Assembly: GCF_000380165.1 (NCBI RefSeq)
Contig: NZ_KB904635.1
Span: 62,001-126,000, forward strand
DNA: 64,000 bases
Source: Wenjunlia vitaminophila DSM 41686
GTDB lineage: Bacteria; Actinomycetota; Actinomycetes; Streptomycetales; Streptomycetaceae
Direction: 5' to 3'
Shown: one piece after another, positions 16,101-27,374 of the stretch
How the letters are laid out: each line of letters opens with the position of its first letter
Numbering within the stretch: the stretch's first letter is position 1
Notes under the pieces: model-generated
What the model was told of the DNA's origin: nothing
Database searches by the model: none
The model's input: the letters and a program-made list of their open reading frames with translations, nothing else
Position numbers and translations under genes: made by a program

Positions 16101-17906
16101 GTGTTGAGCCTCATCTACACGCGCAGACTCCGGGCCGCCGCAGTGGGCCTATCCGTCGGAGCGCTCGTCCTCACCGGCTGTAGCAGCGGCGGGGGCGGTG
16201 GACCGGAGGCCAGTGAGGACAGCCCGAGCGAGAGCGCGCCGGAGCAGGCGCAGATCGCCTTCGCCGACGCCAAGGCGTCCACCGGGCCGGCACCCGAGGT
16301 CCCCGGCGCCACGCCGGGCGGCACCATCCGGGTGCTGCAACGTGACTCCTACTCCCACCTGGACCCGGCGCAGATCTACGTGTCCGACGAGATGTCCCTG
16401 GCCACGCTGATCCACCGGGGACTGACCGGCTACCGGATGAACGAGGACGGGACCTACGCGGTGGTCGGCGACCTGGCGACGGACAGCGGTCAGGTCTCCG
16501 ACGGCGGCCGGACGTGGACCTACCGGCTCAAGGACGGCATCAAGTGGCAGGACGGCACCCCCATCACGGCGCAGGACGTCCGGCACACCTTCGAGCGGCA
16601 GTTCGCGCCGTTCCTCACCAGCGGCCCCACCTTCGTCCAGCAGTGGTTGGCCGGGGTCAACGGCGCGGAGTTCCGCAACCTGCTCAAGGACGGGCCGTAC
16701 CAGGGGAAGCACCTCGGGAACGACGTCCTGGAGACGCCGAACGACTCCACGGTCGTCTTCCACTTCAAGGACCCACAGCCCGACCTGCCCTTCGCCCTGG
16801 CCATGGCCGGCTACTCGGTGGTGCCCAAGGCCAAGGACACCAAGCAGAAGTACGACCGCGCCCCGGTGGCCTCCGGCCCCTACAAGATCGCGGATTTCAA
16901 GGCCAACAAGTCGATGACCCTGGTCAAGAACCCGGAGTGGGACCCGAAGACCGACGTCATCCGCCACCAGTACGTGGACAAGTTCGCCATCACGTTCAAC
17001 CACCAGTACGAGGACTCCAGCAAGCGGCTGCTCTCGGACTCCGGTGAGAACAAGACGGCGATCAGCTTCAACAACTCGGTGGACGCCGCCAGCCTCCCCA
17101 AGGTGCTGGGCGACGCCGAGGCGAAGAAGCGGACCGTCTCCGGGTTCCAGCCGTACGTCGGTCAGTTCGCGATGAACATGGACCGGCTCAAGGACAAGCG
17201 GGTCCGCGAGGCCATCGCCTACGCCCTGCCCATCAAGTCCGTGCTCCAGCCCTACGGAGGTCCGCCCTCCGGCCAGTTGGCGGGCGGACTGATCAGCCCC
17301 ACCCAGGCGGGCTACCAGAAGGACTACGACCCCTACGACAAGTTGAAGAAGCCGGAGGGTGACCCGGCGCGGGCGAAGAAGGTGCTGGAGGAGGCCGGCA
17401 AGGTCGGCACCAAGCTCACCTTCGCCTACGTCAACACCCCCGAGGGCCAGCAGTACTCGGTGTCGGTGGCGTCCGCGCTGGAGAAGGCCGGGTTCGACGT
17501 CCAGCGCAAGGACCTGCCCGCGGACACGTACTACGACCGGATCGGCACCGTGGACAACGGCTACGACATCTACCACCACTCGTGGGGCGCCGACTGGCCC
17601 AGTGCCTCCACCGTGATCCCGCCGCTCTTCGACGGGCGGGCGATCGCCGACGGCGCCAAGAACTACTCGCACGTCAACGACCCGAAGATCAATTCTGAGA
17701 TCGACCGGATCAAGAAGATCACCGACCAGAAGAAGGCCGCGGACGCCTGGTTCGAGCTGAACAAGTACATCCTCGAGGACGTGCTGCCCGCGGTCCCCAC
17801 GTACTACTTCAAGCACGTCCAACTGCACGGCTCCAAGGTCGGGGGCGTGGTGTTCAGCGACGTGGTCAACGGGGTCGATCCGACCAGGCTCTACGTGGTC
17901 AGGTGA
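16101..17906 (+). CDS. Peptide ABC transporter substrate-binding lipoprotein (operon 1)
   Basis: The 601-residue SBP_bac_5 protein has a lipobox LVLTGCSS with Cys27 as the lipidated residue, then a Gly/Ser/Glu linker. The family signature is seen in SYSHLDPAQIYVSDEMSLAT and the extracellular domain extends to residue 600. The start is GTG 16101 after GGCAGGTG. It is clearly divergent in sequence from the two binding proteins of the facing operon, so it should have different peptide preference. Confidence 0.93.
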   Translation: MLSLIYTRRLRAAAVGLSVGALVLTGCSSGGGGGPEASEDSPSESAPEQAQIAFADAKASTGPAPEVPGATPGGTIRVLQRDSYSHLDPAQIYVSDEMSLATLIHRGLTGYRMNEDGTYAVVGDLATDSGQVSDGGRTWTYRLKDGIKWQDGTPITAQDVRHTFERQFAPFLTSGPTFVQQWLAGVNGAEFRNLLKDGPYQGKHLGNDVLETPNDSTVVFHFKDPQPDLPFALAMAGYSVVPKAKDTKQKYDRAPVASGPYKIADFKANKSMTLVKNPEWDPKTDVIRHQYVDKFAITFNHQYEDSSKRLLSDSGENKTAISFNNSVDAASLPKVLGDAEAKKRTVSGFQPYVGQFAMNMDRLKDKRVREAIAYALPIKSVLQPYGGPPSGQLAGGLISPTQAGYQKDYDPYDKLKKPEGDPARAKKVLEEAGKVGTKLTFAYVNTPEGQQYSVSVASALEKAGFDVQRKDLPADTYYDRIGTVDNGYDIYHHSWGADWPSASTVIPPLFDGRAIADGAKNYSHVNDPKINSEIDRIKKITDQKKAADAWFELNKYILEDVLPAVPTYYFKHVQLHGSKVGGVVFSDVVNGVDPTRLYVVR

Positions 17907-17921
17907 CGCCTCAAGCCGTGC

Positions 17922-17952
17922 GGTGCCCGCCGGGTCCCACCCGGCGGGCACC
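17922..17952 (+). other. RNA hairpin after the binding-protein gene
   Basis: Perfect 14-bp inverted repeat (GGTGCCCGCCGGGT, 17922-17935, with 17939-17952) and a three-base loop, 13 bases past the stop. In such operons a hairpin here usually protects the binding-protein message and reduces read-through, raising its level over the permeases. Confidence 0.75.
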
Positions 17953-17998
17953 GGGCTCCCCGCCGCCCCTTCCCGAGCCGTGAGAGCAGCGAGCCGCC

Positions 17999-18976
17999 AT
18001 GCTTCGATTCCTGGTGCGCCGGACCCTCGGTGCCATCGTCATCCTGCTGCTGATCAGCGCCTTCACCTTCTTCCTCTTCTACGCGGTGCCGCGCGATCCG
18101 GCGCTGCTGGCCTGCGGCAAGAACTGTGACTCCGAGTCGGTCGCACTGATCCGCCACAACATGGGGCTGGACGACCCGATCCCGGTCCAGTACTGGGAGT
18201 ACATGTCGGGCATCGTCACCGGGCGGGACTTCGCCGCGGGCTCCTGCCCGGCCCCGTGCCTCGGTTACTCCTTCGACGACTCGGCCCCGGTGTGGGACAC
18301 CCTGGTCGACCGGTTCCCGACCACGCTGTCCCTGGCCCTCGGCGGCGGCGCGGTCTTCCTGACCGTGGGGCTGGGCGCGGGTCTGATCGCCGCCTGGAAG
18401 CGCGGCACCTGGGTGGACAAGACCTTCAGCTCCCTGTCCCTGGTGCTCAGCTCGATGCAGATCTACTTCGTGGGTCCGCTCGTGCTCGCCCTGCTGGTCT
18501 ACAACAACGAGATCCTGGGGCAGCCCAGTTACGTCCCGTTCACCGAGAACCCCGTGGAGTGGTTCTCCGGGCTGCTCATCCCCTGGTGCGTGCTCTCGGT
18601 GATCTTCACTGCCAACTACACCCGGATGGCCAGGGCCACCATGATCGAGCAACTCCAGGAGGAGCACGTCCGAATGGCCAGGGCGAAGGGCATGTCCGGC
18701 CGCACCGTGTTCTTCCGCTATGCCTGGCGGGGCTCGCTCATCCCCATCGTCACCATCTTCGGGGTGGACATGGGCTCGCTCTTCGGCGGCGCGATCATCA
18801 CCGAGGCCACCTTCGCCCTGCCCGGCCTGGGGACCCTGGCCGTGGACTCGGTCCAGGAGCTGGACCTGCCCATGACCATGGGCGTGATGCTGTTCGCCGC
18901 CACCATGATCGTCATCTTCAACATCATCGTGGACGCCACCTACGCGCTGATCGACCCGCGCGTGCGCCTGTCCTAG
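17999..18976 (+). CDS. Peptide ABC transporter permease, DppB/OppB type (operon 1)
   Basis: The 325-residue protein starts [20 protein letters not shown], the standard DppB N-terminus, and has six membrane segments. The EAA loop ([20 protein letters not shown]) and the [20 protein letters not shown] motif are present. A loop with four cysteines ([10 protein letters not shown] and [10 protein letters not shown]) on the predicted outer side is uncommon in the family and could form disulfides. Confidence 0.93.
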   Translation: MLRFLVRRTLGAIVILLLISAFTFFLFYAVPRDPALLACGKNCDSESVALIRHNMGLDDPIPVQYWEYMSGIVTGRDFAAGSCPAPCLGYSFDDSAPVWDTLVDRFPTTLSLALGGGAVFLTVGLGAGLIAAWKRGTWVDKTFSSLSLVLSSMQIYFVGPLVLALLVYNNEILGQPSYVPFTENPVEWFSGLLIPWCVLSVIFTANYTRMARATMIEQLQEEHVRMARAKGMSGRTVFFRYAWRGSLIPIVTIFGVDMGSLFGGAIITEATFALPGLGTLAVDSVQELDLPMTMGVMLFAATMIVIFNIIVDATYALIDPRVRLS

Positions 18977-18987
18977 GAGTGACCGCC

Positions 18988-20049
18988 GTGACCACCTCAC
19001 GCCCCCCCACGTCGCCGGCCGAGACGGACCCGGGCGACCCCTTCTTGTCCGTACGCGACCTCGGCGTGCGGTTCTCCACCGAGGACGGCGTGGTCAGGGC
19101 CGTGGACGGGCTCTCCTTCGAGCTGCGGCGGGGCCAGACGCTGGGGATCGTCGGCGAGTCCGGCTCCGGCAAGTCGGTGACCATGCTCACCGTGCTGGGG
19201 CTGCACGAACCGCGGACCACCGAGGTCACCGGGCAGATCCGGTTGGACGGGCAGGAACTGGTGGGAGCCGGCGAACGCACCCTCCAGCGGCTGCGCGGCA
19301 ACACCATGGCGATGATCTTCCAGGACCCGCTGACCTCCCTCTCGCCGTACCACACCGTGGGACGGCAGATCGCCGAGCCGTACATCAAGCACACCGGGGC
19401 CAGCCGGCGCCAGGCCAGGGCCCGCGCCATCGAGATGCTGGACAAGGTCGGCATCCCCCGGGCCGGGACCCGGGTGGACGACTACCCGCACCAGTTCTCC
19501 GGCGGGATGCGTCAGCGCGCGGTGATCGCCATGGCCCTGGTCTGCAACCCGGACCTGCTCATCGCGGACGAACCCACCACCGCGCTCGACGTCACCGTGC
19601 AGGCGCAGATCCTGGACCTGCTCGCCGATCTGCAACAGGAGTTCGGGTCGGCGATCGTGCTGATCACCCACGACCTGGGGGTGGTGGCCGACGTCGCCGA
19701 CGACCTGCTGGTGATGTACGCGGGTCGTGCGGTGGAACGCGGCCCGGCAGCCGAGGTGCTGCGTTCCCCGCAACACCCCTACACCTGGGGCCTGCTGGAG
19801 TCGGTGCCGCGGCTGACCGGAGACGTGGACCAGCCCCTCGCCCCGATCCCCGGGGCCCCGCCGAGCCTCCTCGACCCGCCGCCCGGCTGCCCGTTCCACC
19901 CCCGCTGCGCCCACCGCCAGCGGGTCCCGGGCGACGCCTGCGCCACCGAGCGCCCCGAGCTCCCGGTGGGGCGTGGCGCCGCCTGCCACCTGTCCCTCGA
20001 GCAACGACGCACCCATGTCATCGAACACCGTCAGCCCGGGTTGGGCTGA
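18988..20049 (+). CDS. Peptide ABC transporter ATPase, DppD/OppD type (operon 1)
   Basis: The 353-residue ATPase has Walker [10 protein letters not shown]-loop [13 protein letters not shown], signature FSGGMRQR, Walker [13 protein letters not shown] and the C-terminal oligopeptide/dipeptide extension with the iron-sulfur-type cysteines CPFHPRCAH. The GTG start at 18988 lies eight bases after AGGAG, which overlaps the stop of the permease gene. Confidence 0.94.
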   Translation: MTTSRPPTSPAETDPGDPFLSVRDLGVRFSTEDGVVRAVDGLSFELRRGQTLGIVGESGSGKSVTMLTVLGLHEPRTTEVTGQIRLDGQELVGAGERTLQRLRGNTMAMIFQDPLTSLSPYHTVGRQIAEPYIKHTGASRRQARARAIEMLDKVGIPRAGTRVDDYPHQFSGGMRQRAVIAMALVCNPDLLIADEPTTALDVTVQAQILDLLADLQQEFGSAIVLITHDLGVVADVADDLLVMYAGRAVERGPAAEVLRSPQHPYTWGLLESVPRLTGDVDQPLAPIPGAPPSLLDPPPGCPFHPRCAHRQRVPGDACATERPELPVGRGAACHLSLEQRRTHVIEHRQPGLG

Positions 20050-20072
20050 CCGGCACCAGGGGGTCCACCACC

Positions 20073-21284
<1,212 letters not shown>

Positions 21285-21303
21285 CGTTCCCGCCGGGCCA
21301 CCG

Positions 21304-22383
21304 TCAGCGCAGCTTGGGGTCGAGCGCGTCGCGGACCGCGTCACCGAGCATGATGAACGCCAGCACCGTGAGACTGAGCGCACCAGCCGGGTACAGCAGC
21401 ATGTGCGGCGCGTTGCGGACCAGGGTGGACGCCGCGGAGATGTCGATGCCCCAGGAGACCGTGGGCGGCTTGAGGCCGACGCCGAGGTAGGACAGCGTGG
21501 CCTCCAACGACACGAACGTGCCCAGGGCGATGGTGGCGACGACGATCACCGGGGCGACCGCGTTGGGCAGGATGTGCCGCAGCAGGAGCCGCGCGTTGCC
21601 CGCGCCCAGGGCCCGGGCGGCCAGCACGTAGTCCTGCTGTATGGCGCCGATCACCGCGCCCCGGGCGATCCTGGCCACCTGGGGCCAGCCGAGCAGCACG
21701 AGGAACCCCACCACCGGCCACACCGAGCCGCTGCGCACCACGGAGAGGAACACCAGGCCGCCCAGGAGCATGGGGATGCCGAAGAAGACGTCGGTGAGCC
21801 GGGACAGCAGGGCGTCGCCCCAGCCACCGAAGAACCCGGCGAGCCCACCGACCACGCTGCCGAGCAGCGCCACGCCGGCGGTCGCGCAGATCCCGACGGT
21901 GACCGAGGCCCTGGCCCCGTGCACGGTGCGGGTGTAGACGTCGCACCCCTGGGAGTCGAACCCGAAGGGGTGCCCGGGGGCGCTGCCCCGGCGGGAGTCG
22001 GCCAGGTCGCACTGGAGGGGGCTGCCGGGGGCGATCAGGGTCGGCCAGGCCGAGATCAGCACCAGGAACAGGATCAGCACCGCGGAGACCACGAACACGG
22101 GGTTCCGCCGCAGGTCGCACCACGCGTCCTGCCAGAGCCCGCGGGCCGGCCCGAGACCCGGCCCCGGTTCCGCGACCGGTGGGCCCGGCGTCGCCACCTC
22201 CCCGTCCGCCGCCGCCCGGCTGTCCGGTGCGGTGCCCGTGCCCAGCCCCGTCGTGCCCTCGAACGCGAGCGTCGGGTCCGGGCCCGCCACCGTTCCCGGC
22301 ACGCCGACCAGGTCCGCCTCCGCCGCCTTGCCGACCGTGGAGGGGGTGAGGGCGTCGGAGGGCGTCTCGTACGGCTCAGGCAT
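21304..22383 (-). CDS. Peptide ABC transporter permease C' (second copy, operon 2)
   Basis: The 359-residue DppC-type permease is a close paralogue of the permease at 27375-28325: the two share long near-identical runs such as the DPKLR C-terminus and HILPNAVAPVIVVATIALGT. Its cytoplasmic N-terminus is longer and Pro/Gly-rich. The ATG overlaps the upstream permease gene by eight bases (ATGCCTGA). Last gene of the eight-gene operon. Confidence 0.93.
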   Translation of the reverse strand: MPEPYETPSDALTPSTVGKAAEADLVGVPGTVAGPDPTLAFEGTTGLGTGTAPDSRAAADGEVATPGPPVAEPGPGLGPARGLWQDAWCDLRRNPVFVVSAVLILFLVLISAWPTLIAPGSPLQCDLADSRRGSAPGHPFGFDSQGCDVYTRTVHGARASVTVGICATAGVALLGSVVGGLAGFFGGWGDALLSRLTDVFFGIPMLLGGLVFLSVVRSGSVWPVVGFLVLLGWPQVARIARGAVIGAIQQDYVLAARALGAGNARLLLRHILPNAVAPVIVVATIALGTFVSLEATLSYLGVGLKPPTVSWGIDISAASTLVRNAPHMLLYPAGALSLTVLAFIMLGDAVRDALDPKLR

Positions 22384-23299
22384 AGCGGATCCTCGGGTCG
22401 AGCGCGGCGTAGAGCAGGTCAACGAGGAGGTTGGCGAAGAGGAACACCAGGACGAGGACGGTGACGAAGCCGACCACGGTCGGTGAGTTCTGCCGCAGGA
22501 TGCCCTGCCAGAGGTGGTAGCCCACGCCCTGGATGTTGAAGATGCGCTCGGTGACGATCGCGCCGGCCATCAGCGTGCCGATGTCCACTCCGAGGAAGGT
22601 GACCACCGGGACCAGCGAGTTGCGCAGCAGGTGCCGCACCACCACGCGGCGCCTCGGCAGCCCCTTGGCCACCGCGGTGCGCAGGTAGTCGGCACGGGCG
22701 TTCTCCGCCACCGACGTTCGGGTGAGCCGGGTGACGTAGGCCAGGGAGACCAGCGCGAGCACCACACCGGGCAGGAGCAGCTCGCGCAGCGGCGCCTGCG
22801 GGGAGACGGCGGGCGGGACCAGGTTCCACCGCACGCCGAGCAGGTACTGCAGGAGGTAGCCGGTGACGAAGGTGGGCACCGAGATGACCAGCAGGGTGAA
22901 CGCCAGCACGGAGGTGTCCACGAGCCGGCCGCGGCGGAGCCCGGACACCACCCCGAGCACGACGCCGAACCCCATCTCGATGACGAACGCCACCAGGGTG
23001 AGCCGCAGGGTGACCGGGAAGGCGGACGTCATCAGCTCGGTGACCTGCCGTCCGTTGAACGCCGTGCCGAAGTCGCCGGTGAGGATGCGGCCGAGGTAGT
23101 CCACGTACTGCCGCCACAGCGGCTGGTCGAGTCCGAGTTCGGCCCTGATCCGGGCGGCGGTGGCCGGGTCGGGTGCCCGGTCGCCGAAGAACGCCGCGAC
23201 CGGGTCGCCGAGGGCGTAGACCATGACGAAGATCAGGAGGGTGGTGCCGAGGAACACCGGGACCATCTGGAGCAGTCGCCGCAAGACATAGCGCCCCAT
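22376..23299 (-). CDS. Peptide ABC transporter permease B' (second copy, operon 2)
   Basis: The 307-residue DppB-type permease is the same length as, and closely similar to, the permease at 28318-29241 (both start MGRY and end LDPRIRYA). The EAA region is ADYLRTAVAKGLPRRRVVVR. It begins 12 bases after binding protein A' and overlaps C' by eight bases. Confidence 0.93.
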   Translation of the reverse strand: MGRYVLRRLLQMVPVFLGTTLLIFVMVYALGDPVAAFFGDRAPDPATAARIRAELGLDQPLWRQYVDYLGRILTGDFGTAFNGRQVTELMTSAFPVTLRLTLVAFVIEMGFGVVLGVVSGLRRGRLVDTSVLAFTLLVISVPTFVTGYLLQYLLGVRWNLVPPAVSPQAPLRELLLPGVVLALVSLAYVTRLTRTSVAENARADYLRTAVAKGLPRRRVVVRHLLRNSLVPVVTFLGVDIGTLMAGAIVTERIFNIQGVGYHLWQGILRQNSPTVVGFVTVLVLVFLFANLLVDLLYAALDPRIRYA

Positions 23300-23311
23300 G
23301 GCAGCCCGGAC

Positions 23312-24958
23312 CTAGCTCGTGACCTTGACGTCGGTGAACACCGGGACGCTGAACGGGTCGAGCCGGACGTTGCTGACCCGCTCGGAGTGGCCCGCCGTGC
23401 CGTTCTGGTACCACAGCGGGATCGTCGGCAGGTCCCGGGCCACGAGGCGTTCGGCGCTGACGAACTCCTGCACCGTGTCCGACCGGCTGCCCGCGGCGTT
23501 GGCCCGATCCACCCGGTCGTCGAACTCGGGGTTGTGGTAGCCCGACTCGTTGGAGGAGGCCCCGGTGTAGTACAGGGGCTCCAGGAAGTTCTGGATCAGC
23601 GGGTAGTCCATCTGCCAGCCGCTGCGGAACATGCCGTTCATCTGCCGGTTGGTGACCCTCTTGCGGTAGTCGGCGAAGGTGCCGACCGGCTCCACGGTGC
23701 AGGCACGGTCGTTGTCCAGTGCCCGGTTGATGCTGTTGCAGACCGCGTCCATCCACTCGCGGTGCGATCCGCTGTCCACGTTCGAGGTCAGCGTGACCCG
23801 CCCGCCGGGCAGGCCCCCGGCCTCGTCGATCAGGCGTTTGGCCTGCTGGGGGTCGTAGGTGCAGGCTTCCCCGCAGACGTCGGTGCGGTAGCCGCCGTCC
23901 TTGCCGAGCACCGGGGAGGTCCAGTCCTTGGCGGGCATCCGGGTGTCGCGGTAGATCGTGCTGGTGATCCGCTCCCGGTCGATCGCCATGGACAGTCCGC
24001 GTCGCAGTGACCGCGCCCGATCCGAGCCCCAGGCCTGGCGGTACATGGGGAACGCGAGGGTCTGGAGGATTCCGGCGGGCTGGTTGATGTAACGGTTCCC
24101 CAGGTCGGACTTGACGTTGGGGAGCTGCGCGGCGGGGATGTCGTCGGCGATGTCGAGGTTGCCGGCCTGCAGGTCGGTGTAGGCGGTGTTGTTGTCCGTG
24201 TAGACCTTCAGGTCCACCCCCTCGTTCCTGGCCTTGTCCGGCCCGGAGTACGACGGCGACCTGCGCAGCTCCATCACCTGGCCGCGGGTGTAGGAGGCGA
24301 CCTGGTACGGCCCGTTGCCCACCGGTTTGGCCAGCCAGGCGGCGTGGTCCCGGTAGAACGAGCGGGGCAGGGGGTAGAAGGCCGTGTAGCCCAGGGTGTC
24401 CGGGAAGCTGGAGAACGCCTGGGTCAGTCGGATGGTGAAGGTGTGCTCGTCCACCACCTCGAGCCCGGACATGGTCCGCGCGGTGGGCCTGGCGTTCTCC
24501 GCCGCGGGGTGCACCTGGTCGTAGCCCTCGATGTAGGCGAAGAAGTGCGCGTTGACCTGGTTGTTGGTCACCAGTGCGCCGTAGTTCCAGGCGTCCACGA
24601 ACGACCGGGCGGTGACCGGACTGCCGTCGCTGAACGTCCAGCCGTGCTTGAGCTTGACGGTGAAGCTCCGCTGGTCACTGCTGGTGATCGAGTCGGCCAC
24701 CATGTTCTCGGCCTTCCCGGACACCGGGTCGTAGTGCTTGAGTCCGCGGAAGATCATTCCCAGCACCTTGCCGCCCTGCACCTCGTTGGTGTTGGCCGGC
24801 TCCAACGGGTTCTGGGGGTCCCCCCACGACGCCCGCACCACCTGCGACGACCCCGCCGCGCCCGTTCCCCCGCTGCCGCCCCCGGGAGTGCAGGCGCTCA
24901 CCACCAGCCCCACGGCGACCACCCCCGCCCCCCACCGCACGCGTGCGACTCCCGGCAT
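23312..24958 (-). CDS. Peptide-binding lipoprotein A' (second copy, operon 2)
   Basis: The 548-residue SBP_bac_5 protein has a lipobox VVSACT with Cys23. It aligns along its whole length with the binding protein at 29373-31043 (shared DPQNPLEPANTNEVQGGKV, NQPAGILQT, SPVLG, SGWQMDYPLI, LDPFSVPVFTD), but many surface residues differ (more Arg and Asp, fewer Lys). This suggests a duplicated receptor with altered specificity. The ATG follows AGGAGGAGG. Unlike the first copy it is followed by only 12 bases with no hairpin. Confidence 0.92.
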   Translation of the reverse strand: MPGVARVRWGAGVVAVGLVVSACTPGGGSGGTGAAGSSQVVRASWGDPQNPLEPANTNEVQGGKVLGMIFRGLKHYDPVSGKAENMVADSITSSDQRSFTVKLKHGWTFSDGSPVTARSFVDAWNYGALVTNNQVNAHFFAYIEGYDQVHPAAENARPTARTMSGLEVVDEHTFTIRLTQAFSSFPDTLGYTAFYPLPRSFYRDHAAWLAKPVGNGPYQVASYTRGQVMELRRSPSYSGPDKARNEGVDLKVYTDNNTAYTDLQAGNLDIADDIPAAQLPNVKSDLGNRYINQPAGILQTLAFPMYRQAWGSDRARSLRRGLSMAIDRERITSTIYRDTRMPAKDWTSPVLGKDGGYRTDVCGEACTYDPQQAKRLIDEAGGLPGGRVTLTSNVDSGSHREWMDAVCNSINRALDNDRACTVEPVGTFADYRKRVTNRQMNGMFRSGWQMDYPLIQNFLEPLYYTGASSNESGYHNPEFDDRVDRANAAGSRSDTVQEFVSAERLVARDLPTIPLWYQNGTAGHSERVSNVRLDPFSVPVFTDVKVTS

Positions 24959-25123
24959 GGGGCCTCCTCCTACCGCGGGTGGGCACATCCACTGGAGCGG
25001 ACCAGTTGTCCGACATACATACCGAGATCTGCCCCTGCCCAGCCGGCCACCGGCCCCGACCCACCCGAGCGGCCCACCACCCGCACCCGAACGGGCGCAC
25101 CCACCCCGCCGGCCCCAACGCCC

Positions 25124-25164
25124 GCGGGGTGGGTCCGGGCCCTGGGGCACCGGACCCACCCCGC
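25124..25164 (-). terminator. Strong hairpin between the ATPase gene and binding protein A'
   Basis: A perfect 15-bp inverted repeat (25124-25138 with 25150-25164, arm GCGGGGTGGGTCCGG) and 11-base loop lies 22 bases past the stop of the DppF-type gene. It should end or reduce transcription into A'-B'-C'. The 165 bases between it and the A' ATG have room for a separate promoter (TATGTATGT near 25010-25020 on the minus strand is a weak candidate). Confidence 0.75.
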
Positions 25165-25185
25165 AGGTGTGGGCACGTCGGAGGT

Positions 25186-26307
25186 TCAGGCGTGCACGAC
25201 GTCCTTCTCCTCCGCGAAGTGGCAGGCGGACTCGTGCGCCGCGGGGGTGTCCGAGTCCTTGAACCGCTCGGGGACGGCCAGCAGGGGGATCTCCGCCGCG
25301 CAGCGCTCCTCGGCCTTCCAGCAGCGGGTGCGGAAGCGGCACCCGGACGGCGGGTTGGCCGGGGAGGGCACGTCACCGGTGAGCACGATGCGCTCCCGCT
25401 GGTCCCGGCCGCTCGGGTCCGGCACCGGAACCGCGGAGAGCAGCGCCTGGGTGTACGGGTGGGTCGGGTGCTCGTAGATCTCCTGGTCGGTGCCGACCTC
25501 GACGACCTTGCCCAGGTACATCACCGCGACCCGGTCCGAGATGTGCCGGACCACGGACAGGTCGTGGGCGATGAACATGTAGGAGAGGTTGAACTCGTCC
25601 TGGAGCTTCTCCATCAGGTTGATCACCTGGGCCTGCACCGACACGTCGAGCGCGGACACCGGCTCGTCACAGATGATGATCTCCGGGTTGAGCGCGAGCC
25701 CCCGGGCGATCCCGATCCGCTGCCGCTGCCCGCCGGAGAACTGGTGCGGGTAACGGTTGATGTACTCGGGGTTGAGACCCACCACGTCCAGCAGCTCCTG
25801 GACCTTGCGCCGGCGGTCGCCCCTGGGGGCCACGTCCGGGTGGATGTCGAACGGCTCCCCGATGATGTCGCCGACGGTCATCCGCGGGTTGAGCGAGGTG
25901 TACGGGTCCTGGAACACCATCTGGATGTTGCGCCGGACGGCCTTCAGCGCCCGCCCGGACAACCGGGTGATGTCCTCGCCCTTGTACAGCACCTCGCCCG
26001 CGGTCGGCCGCTCGAGGTTCATCAGCAGCTTGGCCACGGTCGACTTGCCACACCCGGACTCGCCCACGATGCCCAGCGTCTCGCCCTGGTGCAGGTCGAA
26101 GGAGACCCCGTCCACGGCACGGACCGCGCCCACCTGGCGCCTGAAGACGATCCCCTGGGTCAGCGGGAAGTGCTTCACCAGGTTCCGCACGCTGAGGATG
26201 GGCTCGCCCCGGGACACCGGTTCCGCCATGACCGCCTCGACCCGGGCCACGTCGTCGGGGGCGCCCGCGCCCGAGTCGGCCGCGGTGGGCTGGGGGTTCT
26301 CAGGCAT
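25186..26307 (-). CDS. Peptide ABC transporter ATPase, DppF/OppF type (operon 2)
   Basis: The 373-residue ATPase has Walker [11 protein letters not shown]-loop [14 protein letters not shown], signature FSGGQRQR, Walker [13 protein letters not shown] and the C-terminal [14 protein letters not shown] cluster. Its ATG overlaps the DppD-type gene by eight bases (ATGCCTGA), so the two are coupled. It probably serves both permease pairs of this operon. Confidence 0.94.
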   Translation of the reverse strand: MPENPQPTAADSGAGAPDDVARVEAVMAEPVSRGEPILSVRNLVKHFPLTQGIVFRRQVGAVRAVDGVSFDLHQGETLGIVGESGCGKSTVAKLLMNLERPTAGEVLYKGEDITRLSGRALKAVRRNIQMVFQDPYTSLNPRMTVGDIIGEPFDIHPDVAPRGDRRRKVQELLDVVGLNPEYINRYPHQFSGGQRQRIGIARGLALNPEIIICDEPVSALDVSVQAQVINLMEKLQDEFNLSYMFIAHDLSVVRHISDRVAVMYLGKVVEVGTDQEIYEHPTHPYTQALLSAVPVPDPSGRDQRERIVLTGDVPSPANPPSGCRFRTRCWKAEERCAAEIPLLAVPERFKDSDTPAAHESACHFAEEKDVVHA

Positions 26308-27361
26308 CGAGGGTCTCCTTCCAGAAGTGGCAGGCACTGCCACGACCCGGCAGCTCGGTGCCGTCCTGCTCGGTCACCGGGTGCAGCGGGGGCACGTCCG
26401 CGCGGCAGACGTCCTGCGCCCTGGGGCAACGCGGGTTGAAGGCGCAGCCCGGCGGGATGTGCAGCAGGTTGGGAGGCAGGCCCTTGATGGCGTAGAGCTC
26501 CTGCCCCTTCCGGTCCAGCCGCGGGATGGACTCCAGCAGCCCCTTGGTGTAGGGGTGCGCCGGCCGCCGGTAGATGTCCTGCACCGGCGCCGTCTCCACG
26601 ATCCGTCCCGCGTACATCACCGCGATCTTGTCGGCGACGTCCGCGACCACACCCAGGTCGTGGGTGATCAGGATCAGCCCCATCTGGTACTCGTTCTGGA
26701 GCTCCGCCAGCAACTCCATGACCTGCGCCTGGACGGTGACGTCCAGGGCCGTGGTCGGCTCGTCGGCGATGATCAGATCGGGCTCGAGGGCCAGCGCCAT
26801 GGCGATCATGATGCGCTGGCGCATACCGCCGGAGAACTGGTGCGGGAAGTCCCCCACCCGCTGCCGCGCCGCCGGGATGCGGACCCTGTCCATCAGCTCG
26901 ATGGCCTTGGCCTTGGCTTCCTTGCGGGAGGCGCCCTGGTGCACCCGGAACATCTCACCGAGCTGGTACCCGACGCTGAGCACCGGGTTCAACGCGGACA
27001 GCGCGTCCTGGAAGATCATGGCGATCTTCTGGCCACGGATCTTCCGGCGCTCCTCGCCCGACATGCGGAGCATGTCCCGACCCCGGAAGAGGATCTCGCC
27101 CTGCGAGATCTTCCCCGGGGGCATGTCCAGGATGCCCATGATCGCCTGGGCGGTCACCGACTTGCCGGAACCGGACTCGCCCAGCACGGCGAGCGTCTCA
27201 CCGGCACTGACGTCGTAGGTGACGCCGTTGACGGCCTTGGCGACCCCGTCCCGGGTGTGGAACTCCACATGGAGGTCCCTGACCTCCAGCAGCGGGGCGG
27301 TGGAGGACTCCCCCGCTCCGCCACGGGACGACGCGTCGCCGGTCTTGGTGAGCATTGACAC
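26300..27361 (-). CDS. Peptide ABC transporter ATPase, DppD/OppD type (operon 2)
   Basis: The 353-residue ATPase has Walker [12 protein letters not shown]-loop [14 protein letters not shown], signature FSGGMRQR, Walker [13 protein letters not shown] and the C-terminal [14 protein letters not shown] cysteines. The GTG start at 27361 lies seven bases after AGGAG; an ATG two codons in is the alternative. It lies 13 bases after the C permease. Confidence 0.94.
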   Translation of the reverse strand: MSMLTKTGDASSRGGAGESSTAPLLEVRDLHVEFHTRDGVAKAVNGVTYDVSAGETLAVLGESGSGKSVTAQAIMGILDMPPGKISQGEILFRGRDMLRMSGEERRKIRGQKIAMIFQDALSALNPVLSVGYQLGEMFRVHQGASRKEAKAKAIELMDRVRIPAARQRVGDFPHQFSGGMRQRIMIAMALALEPDLIIADEPTTALDVTVQAQVMELLAELQNEYQMGLILITHDLGVVADVADKIAVMYAGRIVETAPVQDIYRRPAHPYTKGLLESIPRLDRKGQELYAIKGLPPNLLHIPPGCAFNPRCPRAQDVCRADVPPLHPVTEQDGTELPGRGSACHFWKETLDA

Positions 27362-27374
27362 GCGAACGCTCCTC

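Noticed and set aside
18256-18987. N-terminal extension of the operon-1 DppD ATPase
   Set aside because: This stretch is a shadow of the DppB permease gene; the ATPase family begins at the GTG at 18988, which has AGGAG before it.
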